From Symsagittifera roscoffensis (Eukaryota; Xenacoelomorpha; Acoela; Convolutidae): a stretch of DNA of 64,000 nucleotides. The DNA lies in NCBI RefSeq assembly GCF_963678635.1, contig NC_087063.1:15011006-15075005 (forward strand), in the 5' to 3' direction. Below are positions 44,801-56,800 of this stretch, one piece after another. The position numbers and the translations under genes are program-made. A model generated the notes under the pieces. The model had not been told where the DNA came from and did not search any database. It saw only the letters and a list, made by a program, of their open reading frames with translations. Numbering within the stretch: the first letter of the stretch is position 1; every line of letters begins with the position of its first letter.

Positions 44801-47800
44801 GCAACTGAAGGCGCTGAATTTGAATGTGTACAAAGACTTTCCTTAAGCAGCGAAGAATTTTCAAAATTAATAAAGTCGGGAAAGTCAATCCGAGCGCAAA
44901 CAAGTGAAATTTCTGATACTGTTGAAAACAAAGACAAACCACAATCTAACTGTAAACGAGCCAGGAAATCTCAACTTTCCTCGAACACAAACGATTTCAA
45001 GCACGACTCGAATTAATTTTCCTTTACAAAATGGCAGAAGCTATGTTCGAAGTTGTGTTACCTGATTATTTCAAAAAATTTCAACCAAATTTCAAATTTG
45101 TTATCACTGAAAAAATTCCTAATTTATCTACTTTTAAAAATTATGCTTTTGGAAGCCACTTCAAATCTGAATATTGCCCTTTTTCAGTCGAGAATGAAAA
45201 AAAAATTCATTACCATATATTGATTCAAGTAGATTCAGAGGAACAATTAAACCAATTTTTTCCGTCCCAAAAATGTTTCAGTGTTCCTTGTATTTTCACT
45301 TGCTTCAAATACTTAATTTCTCCTGCTAAAGATGTCAAAGGAAACGGTGAGTTATTTGACAAGCTTAAACTAGCTCTCACTTATTCAGCACAACCTGTTG
45401 CAGCCAATCTCGATTTGTTAGATTTCACTGCAATCAAAAAACGTTTACCCAATTTATTGCTTTCTGCAACATCATCTAACAAACAAACTTCACCAAATCA
45501 AAACGTTTGCAAGAAATCTCCGGCCGTTGGGGGACAGAAACTAATTGATAATACAGTTACGCCTGCTGCATCGTCGACGTCAAACAAATCCGTAAGAATT
45601 TCGACTTCAGTTTCAAAGAAACATACAGAAAGCAGACATGTTCAAACAGATGAGATGAATACAGAAACTTTGAAAAGATTTGAAAGTTTAATTAATGGAC
45701 CCCATTCTGCCGCTTTTTGCAAAATAATGGATATTTTGACAAGTGGATATGGAAAACTTGATGTAGATACTGATGTGCTATTTGTGAAATTTATTGTTGA
45801 AGAGAAAGTTAAGTTTTAATTGATACTTTTCATTATTCCATTTTTATTATATTGAGTTCAGTAAACATGATTTCAACTTTCGATTTAAAACTCATTCATG
45901 AAATTTTTATAGACTTAAAATCACAATATCCAGACAAATCAGTCAGATTTCAGTATTTTTTAGCCACTTGTTTGTATTTGGATGCTGATGTTAATTTGGA
46001 TTTTGTTTTGAAAAACAGACCATATGGTGGTTTAATTGGAATAGACAATTCGTCGCTCGACAAACACTTGAAACATTTCAAATTTCTTAGAATACATGCT
46101 ATATTGCATGACGCAGCGGGATATTTGCAAGAAAAAAATCATACCGGTCCTGGGTACACATATGTTTTGCCTTGTCCAATAAAAAACTGTTACCTGGGTC
46201 ACGTGACAGGTATTGCGTTTTGCTTATTTCTTAAAGCATTCAAACCAAAGTTATTTCGTTTGTTGGAATGTTGAGTGAAAGTCATGTTAACCCAAAGAAA
46301 GAAAACTAAAAAATTGTTTTTCAATCATCTCATTATTTTAGATATTGAGGGATTTAAATGTGGCAAGAAACCTTTGATCATAAAGGAACTTTCCGTTTGC
46401 TCTGCTAATACAATTGATACAATTCATTTTCTGCCACCAGTCCAATTCAACAATTTATCAAAAGAAGAGAAAAAAGCGTACAATTGGGTATCTAAATTTC
46501 TACACGGGCTTCGTTGGGACGAAGGTGAATACCCTTACTCATACTTGGATCAAATTTTTGATAGCATTCGTTTGAGGAACCCAAATTCCCATTTTTTTGC
46601 TAAAGGTACACAAAAATCTGTTTTACTAGCTGAATACTTGAAATTACCCGTGACAAATTTGGAAGATTTTGGCTGCCCAAAGATTGAACAGTTATTGGGT
46701 CAAGAAAAACATATTTGCAAACGACATTCTCATTTACTTCCCTCACATCAATTATTAAAGCATTGTACCCGTAGAAAATCCAAAGTTTTTTTCGATTGGT
46801 TACAAAATGAACTGTCCAATGATGCAAACAACCTTATCTCCAAATTTGTTGGTTTACGCTTCAATGACTAATCAGAGTCCTGAAAACAATTCAACACCAA
46901 GAATTAAAGTTACTCTTACGCGGACAGGCATATTAGATTGTCGAGGAAAACCTCTCCTGCAAAAACTCGAACAAATTACACTGAACGATATCGAAATCGA
47001 CAATTTACGGAAATTTTTTACAGTTTTTGACTACTTTCACCTGTACAATGTCCAGACTCCAGGAATTTCGCCAGTCAATTCCGTTGTTCAATCTCAACCT
47101 GGAAGGGCTGCAACCTCAGCTGGGAGAGAGAAGACAAATCCATTTGCATGACCATCAGCTTCCAGCTGAACTGAAAGAATTAGTCAAAACTGATAACGTT
47201 GAGGAAATACATTTAGTTCAAGCCACTATCAGAGTTGCTGCTCATTTTGTTGTAAAGTTCAAATCTAATTGTAACCATGACAAATTCACAAAATATGAGT
47301 TTTTCTTCATTGAACGAGGAGTTGATTTGCCTGTTGAACCGAAATGACGAATCACATACATATACCAAGTTTTGTGAATCATAATAAATATATTTATTGA
47401 TTGTCTTCATTTTCTTTTGATCTTGTGTGATTACTAGTTGCTAACATGTCGTGTTTGAAAATTCAAAATTTCAAAAAAATATTTTTGCCAAAAGAAAATG
47501 TGAGTTTAACAGGTGAGAATTTACCAAAAGAGTTATTTGACGAAATCAGTACCGGAAACGTAGAAAAAATTGTTCGGATACTTCTGACAGACAAAAACAT
47601 AGCAAGATATATAATAAAATACAAACCAAACGGCAATAGATCAGAGAGAAAAAAAGGCGATTGGTATGCAGTTGTAACTATCAACCTTGATACAAATAAG
47701 CAAAAAAAAGTCTTCCAGTAAACATGGAAATTGAAGAAACCACCACTGTTGAGAACAATGATTGCGACTTTGTAGACATTGGTGGTGCCGAACAGTCTTT

Positions 47801-50800
47801 ATCTCACGAAAACAGATCTTGGAAATTTTGTAATTCTGTTTCTCTTCCGTCTGCAGAAGTTGTCTTTTTCACACAAGTCTGTTTCATTTTCATTTTGCTC
47901 TCTTTATCTATTTCAAAATTGTCTTTTTACAATCTTAGTTGTGACGAAACTGCCATTTGGCTTTCAATACTATCCAGTACAGTTGGTTACATGTTACCCA
48001 ATCCCAAGTTATAATAATGAATAAGATCATTTCAACAAAAGATCGTCTGTTTATGTCCGTTTCAGGTCCCTCGGGATCTGGCAAAACTGATTTAATTTTT
48101 CAAATGTTTCTCAAAGGTACATTCTATCCATCATATAACAAGATATTTTATTTTTATCTTCACGATCAACCCAAATACCGTTCCTTTGTTTCTCACAACA
48201 AATTTGATATTGAATTTATAAAATTGTCCAGCTTTGAAATTGTTAATAACTTACGGGATTGTATGATTGTCTTTGATGATACCTGTGAAGAAATTTTTAA
48301 TGAAAAAGATTTTGTTAAATTAGCTACAGCAGGCCGACATAAAAATGTTCATGTTATTTATGTCAAGCACAATTTATTTCAGCAAAGTAAGCAATCACGT
48401 ACAATAGATTTGAATACAACTCACTTAATTTTGTTCAAATCACCTCGAGACATTCAACAAATTGATTATTTAGGCAGACAGTTGAATAATGCAAAATTCC
48501 TCCGTCATGCGTATCAGTTGGCAACGAAAGAAGATTTTGGTCATCTGTTGATAGACTTGGATCCCAAAACTTCAGAATGTCTTCGTTATTCGTCAAACAT
48601 AGTTCCACCATCACCAACCATATTCTATTTACCATCCTCAAAAGCAGTTATCACATCTCTCGAAAATGAAAGAGAAAGAATTATGTATATTGAAGCAAAT
48701 GCTCAATAGTCGCCATTGTAGATCAATTTTGACAGGAGCTGATTCAAATTTTATTAGATTTCTTTGCGATTGTTTTGTGAATGTTTTTCTGGGACATGTT
48801 CCAGCTAACAAAAGTTTCATCGAGAGTAAGAAAATACCATTTGGAAAAATTGTTGACCCTAAGTTTAGTATCCGAGAAAAACGAAAAGTTTTGGCAAACA
48901 ATATTTCACTGGTTAAATCAATCGGAGAATCGTGTTACATTTACCTGAAAAACTAGAACCTCAGGCATGTATGCTGAAGAATTCATCCTCATTCCTCGAA
49001 AAACATATGCTCCAGATGAAAAAACTGCACCACAATCTCAAATCCTTCATAATCCGTTAATTAACGACAAACCATCTCAACTCAATTACATACAACGATT
49101 TCGAGAACGAAATATCAGCCGTGACTCTCCACCATCATTAAACCCAACATCTCCTATTCCTTTAACCCCTAATAATGTAGTACCAAATCTTCGAAAAAGA
49201 AATTTATCTGCACATACTAATTTCAGTGATGATGGTGATGATGAAGCAGAAAAAAATTTTGAATCAAACAATTCACTGCAGCAGACAAGCTCAAAGAGAA
49301 CAGAAAAAAACGATGAAAAAAGTAATGGAAAAACCGCTGAAGTGTTTCGAAAGGTTATGGAATCCATTCAAGAGCTATTGGAAGCTAATAAATTGGAAAG
49401 GGCAAACATCGTGCTAAAGCAGTTGTTCAAAGTTGAATCCTTGACTTTAGACGTTGACGGATATGTTTTAATTCAAGGAAAACCAACACTCGTTAAAATT
49501 GAATCTTTTTTGTACGATACACAGCAAAACACAAAAAAACTTGAGGGTGTTTTTTATCCACAAATTTTGAAAGAACTGAATCTTGATCCTAGCTTAGTGT
49601 CCAACACTTATGCCAAACAGATTCTCCGCTCACTTAAGAGCGAAGCAGCTAAGCCCTTCTCAACTTCTTCCTCCTTCGTCTCCGACGACAACCCGACAAC
49701 TGAGTACTCGAAGAGATCTAAACCCTCCTCTTCGAAGACTCGATCGACAACTCTCAAACCCAAAACCAAGCAATCCGACAAAAGAAAAACACAGAAAAAA
49801 GAATTTTTCCCCATCACCAACGACGACGATGACGACGATGATAAAAACTATGAAAGCAGTAAAGAATCGTTTGCGACGACGTCAACAAAAGAATGGAAAT
49901 CCTACTATCAGTGAAGAAAAGAAACTCAAATTACTCTACACGAAAGGTCCAGCTGCATTTGGTAGCGTTAAAAATTTAACAAATGCTAGTCAACTCTCAC
50001 CAAAAAAAGTTAAAAAATTTCTGAGATCTCAATCATCACATACAAAGTATGGATTGTTTCGCAAAACATATCCTCGGCTAAAAGTGATTGTTAACGATAT
50101 CAACGAAATTTGGTCTCTTGACTTGGCTTATGTTGATAAATTGGCTAAATATAACCGAGGGGTACGATATTTGTTGGTTGCTGTCGATTGTCTCTCTCGC
50201 TACTTACGAGTGGAACCCCTGAAGACCAAATATGCTAAGGAAACAACCGAAGCTTTCAAAAAAATGATCAAAACAAAACAACCAAAAAAAGTTTGGGTTG
50301 ACAAAGGCACCGAGTTTAAAGGAGAGTTCGAAAAGTTATGTACTAAACGAGAAATCATCAAATACAATACTCACAGTGAAAAAAAATCAGCGTTTGCCGA
50401 AAGAAACATTCGATCGCTGAAAAGTATTATCTACAAATACTTGGAGTTTGAATGGACTTACAGTTATATTGAAAAATTACAAAGTTTTGTTCAAACGATT
50501 AACTCACGCGTTAATAGAGTAACAAAATTGGCTCCAAACAAGGTCACAAGAAAACATGTACCTGCTTTAGTTTCATTAATTGCAAACAGTTCATCGAAGT
50601 TGGTACAGAAACCAAAATTTTATGTTGGTGACTATGTGCGAATAGCGAAGACTGACTTGCCTTTTAGAAAAGGTTACAAGCAGATTTTTACAGACGAAGT
50701 TTTTGAAATAGTTGCCATTCCTACTGTAAACCCTACAACATACAGTCTCATTGATGCGGAAAAGGAAGAAATCAGCGGAAAATTTTATGAAAAAGAACTT

Positions 50801-53800
50801 AGTTTAATTGGAAACAAAGCTGATTATAACGAAAATGGGCAGTGATGAGTTTACTGTACATTTGATTTCAACAGCATCAATGGATTATTTCCCAGACAAC
50901 ACTTTGGCCAGTTTTAGAAATTTTTGTAAAGAAGAAATAGCTTTAGACGGAGATTGGAGAGTTGCTCTCTCAGAAATAATTTTCCCAACAAAATTAAACA
51001 ATGTTACTGATGAGGAATTTACGTACTTCAGAGCATCCGAAGTAGTAGCCAGTAAATCCAACGCTGGCAATCGGAATACAATTTCCAGACCCTACTATGG
51101 CGAAAAAGTTTTTATCAAATCAGGAGAGTACACTTTTATAGAACAATTGATTAATGAGATAAAAACAAAACTCAAAGACAAAATTCATTTTGATGCGAGT
51201 CCTCAAGAAATCACGAATAGCATGAGCATTTGGATGAACGCAAATGAAGGAATCTCATTCCCAAGTCCCCAAATACCCAGTCTGTTAGGCTACAATGCAA
51301 AACTTGATGAGAACGGTGAATATCACATTGGTTACAAAATGATACCCTCCTTCGATGCATCTTATGAGGGAAACGAACTGTACGAATCTCATTTCCCATA
51401 TGACTTATCAAGTGGGACAAGTCTAAATTTTGTCTATATTGACATTATTCAATACCAAACTATTGGTGATGCAAAGGCCCCATTGTTACGCGTCATTGAT
51501 TCAAATAGACGCATCAAAAACGGTAGTGCCTGCAGCATTGAACCTAATCATCGAAAAAACTTCACTAATTTAGACTACAAAAAATTATTCACTTCATCTG
51601 TACAATCAATATCGGTACAGTTGCGCACAGAAACTGGAAGACTAGTGCCCTTTGCAGGAACTGGTAAAGTTGTGTTGACTCTAAAATTCAAGCGCTTTGA
51701 TTGAAAACCAATGGAACAATATTATGCAAAGCAAGCTTCACTTCCTCATTTCTCTGGACACTACCGACAACGCGGCAGTGGATTTGGCGCTTTGGCTGCT
51801 GGTATTGGTCGTGTTGCTATACCGTTTGCACGACGGGTTATTCTACCGGCTGCGAAAAAACTGGGCAGAGAACTTTTGATGAGTGCAGCGCCAGAACTAA
51901 TTGATGTCGCTATGAAAAAGAAGTCTCCTAAACAAGCATTGAAAAACACTGTCACAAAATCTGCAAGAAAACAACTCGGTGGTGGTAGACGACGTCGTCG
52001 AAAGACACCAATGAATGGATTACGAAGAAGAAGGTCAGTAGGGGCTCGAAAAAGAAAAACAACCATTCGAAGAAAAACCAGACCAGTGAGAAGTCGAGCA
52101 GATTTTTCTCAAACATAAAAAATGATCGCTAATTTGTTACCCAATGAAGCTACCCATAGCTCTCTAGATTTGTTTGAAAAACAACCTCTTTTGATTACTT
52201 TTGAAAACGCTTTGATCAAAAAATTGGACCTGTCTATTCACCTAATGGACCAATGCTTGAATTAGAAATCACCGGTGACCGTAATAATTTTGTTGACCTG
52301 CAAAAAATTTATTTGGAAATACGATGCAAAGTAACGCAATCAAATGGAGCTGATCTGCGATACGACAACACTGATCCTACTGTGTCTGATTCACCGTTCC
52401 TCATAAACAACTCCCTGTATTCCCTTTTCTCTGACTGTACCCTCTCTGCTAATGGACTCAAAATCTCAAATGCCAATAGTAATTTTGCGCATAAAAGCTT
52501 TATTGGAACAGAATTTTCTAACAGCAAAGGAGCCAAGGACTCATGGCTTAAGTGTCAGGGATATCGTTTTGAAAACAATCCCGCTGCAATAGATGCAGCT
52601 GATTTCACATCTCAACGAGAACTGGTCCGTGAATCGAGGGAAATTTGGTTCTATGGACCCGCTGGAGTCGATTTTTTCACATGTGACAAGCATTTGTTGA
52701 GCGGTGTTACCCTCAGACTTTCCTACAGACGTTCTCATGAAGACTTTCTCATTATATCGGAAGATGCTGCCAAGCATTACAAGCTGCAAATACTCGAAGC
52801 GAACCTATATGTTAGAAAAATGACTGTGACTGACCATGTGCTCTCTGCCATTGAATCAACTTTGCTCAAAACTCCTGCGAACTACCCATATTAAGAAGAA
52901 ATTACAAAAACATTTCTTGCAACAGCTGGTGAGCGCAGCTGGCAACAGGAAGATATTTTTGCTCGTGAACCGGTGAGACAAATTATCATAGCATTGAACA
53001 CAAATAATGCATTTCTAGGAACAAACCGAACGAATCCTTTTCATTATCAAAAATTTGGATTGGAGCAAGTTACTTTGAGACGAAATTGTTTACCAATAGC
53101 AAGTACACCAATCAGTACACAAGATCATAAACGTCTCTTCTTCAACACGCTATCAGCGCTGGGTTTGTTGCACTGCGGGCTGGGAATCACTCTGGATAAC
53201 TACCAACAGCACTTTATTATGTGTTTTGATCTCACTAGCACACAGCAGGCAGCTCATGACTTCTTGCATCCAGAACTTACTAACTGCTCAGTTTCACTCG
53301 ATCTTCAATTCTCAAACGCTTTGACAGCAAACCTGGAAATTTTTGTTTGGGGTATACGCTCATCCAATGTATTTATTACCTCCGACCGCAAAGTTACAAA
53401 GAACGTCCTTCCCATTTCGACAGTCTGAAAATGGATGAAATCCAGTTGCAGGACCTCATTCAGAATTGTAAACATCTGAAATATAAGTTTTTTGGAGTAT
53501 TTGCAGCCGACAATTTTCCACCTCACATCCCAAACAACATCTTTATGATTGTGAACACTTCAAAATCAGATTCTCCGGGGACACATTGGATTGTGATATG
53601 CAACAGAAGAAATGTTTTATACTTCGCTGATCCTCTCGGTCTCCCTCTCTGGCAGTACACCAATCTGTATAAGCGATTGAACGAGAATTTTCATCAAGTG
53701 ACTAAATTGATGACAAACTTTCCCATGCAAGACTCAAACTCTACCATGTGCGGTTCTTTTTGTATTTATATTGCACATTTGATTTTTGATAAAAACTTTA

Positions 53801-56800
53801 ATGGTGATGCTTCTGATTTTGTTTACATAACTGATCATGTTTTGAAACGTTTCCTAACTCACATGCTTACCCATTAACTAACCATTTAATATTGTTGATA
53901 TATACATTTTACAATTCAATTTTGAACAATTCATTCTTTTAGTAATTGAAATTTTACCCAATTGTTAACTGAATAGCAGTAATTCGAGAAGTTAAGTTTT
54001 TTATCAAAGTGAGAAAAAAAGTGCGAAATCGATCTATGGGGGGATATCACCATACCAGCAACTGTTGCCTCCTTTCAGTACAATTTCCGGACGGGTTTCG
54101 AAACGCCGCCTTTCGGCTGAGAGTCGAGCGCCATGCGTTTTCCTCTACTCGGACCCCAAGAAATTTTGTTCCACTTCAGTTTTATAGTAAAAAGTTAGGT
54201 ACAAGTCTTAGAAATGATTGCAGCAAAATTTATGGGCACTTTTGGCTTTCATCAGTGTTCCCGTTTTTCAAGATCTTTAGCCACTTCAACCTTTTAGCAC
54301 TTTCAATCTTTCTATAAAATCAAAGCTTTTGTCATAGATTTCAGACGTTTATTTTTCAGTCTCCTGTAGACACGGAAAATGGAAATGTCGAAATTTTCAA
54401 GCCAATTTCATTATTTTAGAGTTTTCAGTGTTTCGTAATTTTTCCTTATTTTTTAGCTTCATTTGGCTTAAAGTAATTTTTCATTCTTATTTCGGTCAAA
54501 TTGATTTTTGCCTAAATAGAGGTGGCGGCCGCCGCACTTGACGAATTTTCTTTTCTTCGAGATTCAGCAATAAAACATGCATTTTTGAAGGAAATCGTTC
54601 ACCGCAGCCAACAGTTAAGCTACGCTGCCAAAATCTTGTGCTTTCCTATATACCATATAGTTTGGTCGCATATAATAGGTATATAACGTCATTTACATGT
54701 AAACAAACCAATACCCCCAAACTTTAGAAGGGAAAACATGCACCGACCAAAACTTAATTCCATTCCCGTTTCCACAACGTTCAGTGGGAATACTCAATAA
54801 TATACCGAAGTTTTACATGAGGACTATTAGGTATAAAATTATACATGGTGACAATTAGGATTATTACATAGTGACCATTAGGTATAAAATTATACATGGT
54901 GACAATTAGGATTATTACATGGTGACCATTGCTGATCATTTAATACATGGTGACCATTATGATTTATACCTAATGGTCATCCATGTATGACAACCCCCCC
55001 CCCGATCCTAGTGCACTATATGCATACTACTATACTGCGAAACGACTCAGGCAACAACATTGTTTTTGAGTTTAGTGAAACATGGCTTGCTTCTAAAGAC
55101 AATTATGACACATACAACCCCAAAGAAGAACAATGTCAAGTTTTTCATTGTAATGGGTACTCGGATAACCCCAACAAAGATAAAAGGACATTTAAGGTAT
55201 GATTTTAACAGTTTTGATTTTCAGTTTGCAAATTTGTGTATCGATACTCAAGTTGATCGAAGCAAAAACTTTTTGAGTAAATTGTGTTACTGTTCTTTGA
55301 AAAAGCTACTTACTGACCTTCTTGAACAAATTACAAAAAGCATTGTTAGTTTTAATTGTCTGAACAAAGATCAAAAGCAAGAATGGATGAGATAATATTT
55401 CCTTATGGTTTATCAGTAGGCCAAAAGTATTACACATACAAGATCTGCTGATAATTAAACCTTTGACTATTTTATTGATACACCAATTGAAAAACAAAAG
55501 ATCGCTTCAGCTTTAATGGTCGTATAAGAAACTCGTATTGTTTTGTTATCACTTATGTAATTCAGCCTAAACGAAAAAAACGTGTGAAAATTTAACACAT
55601 TTTGTTAAAAACATCATATTGATCCAATACTTACCTGCAAATTGATGCTCACAATATATTGACTGTTTTTGAAAATTATTTCACAAAATAGTTTTGAAAC
55701 ATGATCTGATTAAAAAATCTTCATAAGAAACGAAAAATTGGTCTTTTCACTAACTAACCAAAAGGTATCACAAATCACGCACAGTTTAAACAATGAACGT
55801 GAATACTAAATGACAAAAAAATTTAAAAAAATTGGCAAACCTATATTTTCTAGTGTCAAAAAATAAGAGAAAAGTTGTGGTAAAGCTGTCAATCAAATTA
55901 TTTAATCAGCCTCATCAAGTAAATTAAAATGGAACCTTATAAGCAAAGTTAGAAACAGCAAATAAATCTGATACTATTTTGATTAAGGTTTCGTCTGGCA
56001 ATTTTTAATTGATAGGAAACAAATAGTACGTTTTCTAATCTAAAATTCGGTAATTCAGGCGAGTCTTTTGGAACTTATTTCCTCAAATTTTTGTACAGCC
56101 AAAACATCTTATCAGCAGGGGATCTTTCTTTTTTAGGTTTTTACTAGACATGAAGTACTTAAACTATTTTTTTGTGCTTTGAGAGTCCATATTCCCTTGG
56201 TTCTTCTAAAATACTAGCATGGGCTTTAAATGATGCGGCCAATGAAATAGCTTCTCCAGTAACCGAAACAATTCATGAACTTCTGGCTCTCGAAACTTAT
56301 CCGGATAGATTTAATTTAGTTATATAATATCTTTGTTCAAAACCAGCGATAAAAAACGATGCTAAAGCGATGCAACATACTACAGACAATTATCTATTAA
56401 TCCCGCACAGACAAGTTTTCTTGAAAAAAGGTTTTCAACAACAATTATTCGAAAACCTAGATAGATTTCATTTGATGAGTAAACATCAATTTGGCTCTGA
56501 AAACATTTTTCTAACACAGAAGCCTTAAGGTTTTTATAAGAAACAACCAGAACAGAAGTCGATCATAAGACTCTCGTTGCAGGTGCACTCCTTGAATTAT
56601 CTAAAGCTTTCGACTCGAATGATCACAATTTATGCTAGAAAAGTTGGATTACTTAGACTTTGGTTCACATATCTTACGCCTCATTAGAAGTTATGAGACA
56701 AACAGACACCCAAAGTGGTCTTAAATGGAACAAAATCAGATGGGCTCACAGTCGTAAGAAGAGTTCCTCAAATTAATTTCCTAGGATCCCTTTTGGTTAC

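Larger units (their letters stand above)
36134..55031. mobile_element. Maverick/Polinton DNA transposon, complete from TIR to TIR
   Basis: 18,898 bp. It begins AGTAGTATGC and ends GCATACTACT and is flanked by a perfect 6 bp duplication ATACTG (36128-36133, 55032-55037), the hallmark of Polintons. Core genes present are protein-primed PolB, retroviral-type integrase, FtsK/HerA-type packaging ATPase, adenain-like cysteine protease, and major and minor capsid proteins. This set is shared with polinton-like viruses and adintoviruses. Replication is thought to be self-synthesis by PolB with integrase-mediated insertion, and the capsid genes imply virion formation. PolB and one unknown ORF run leftward; all other ORFs run rightward from 44645. 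One frame break in PolB and two lesions in the major capsid gene mean this copy may be defective, or they may be assembly errors. Confidence 0.96.

Noticed and set aside
49610-49828. Extension of the integrase frame upstream of 49829
   Set aside because: It is the +1 reading of the low-complexity tail of the preceding gene, without conserved residues.
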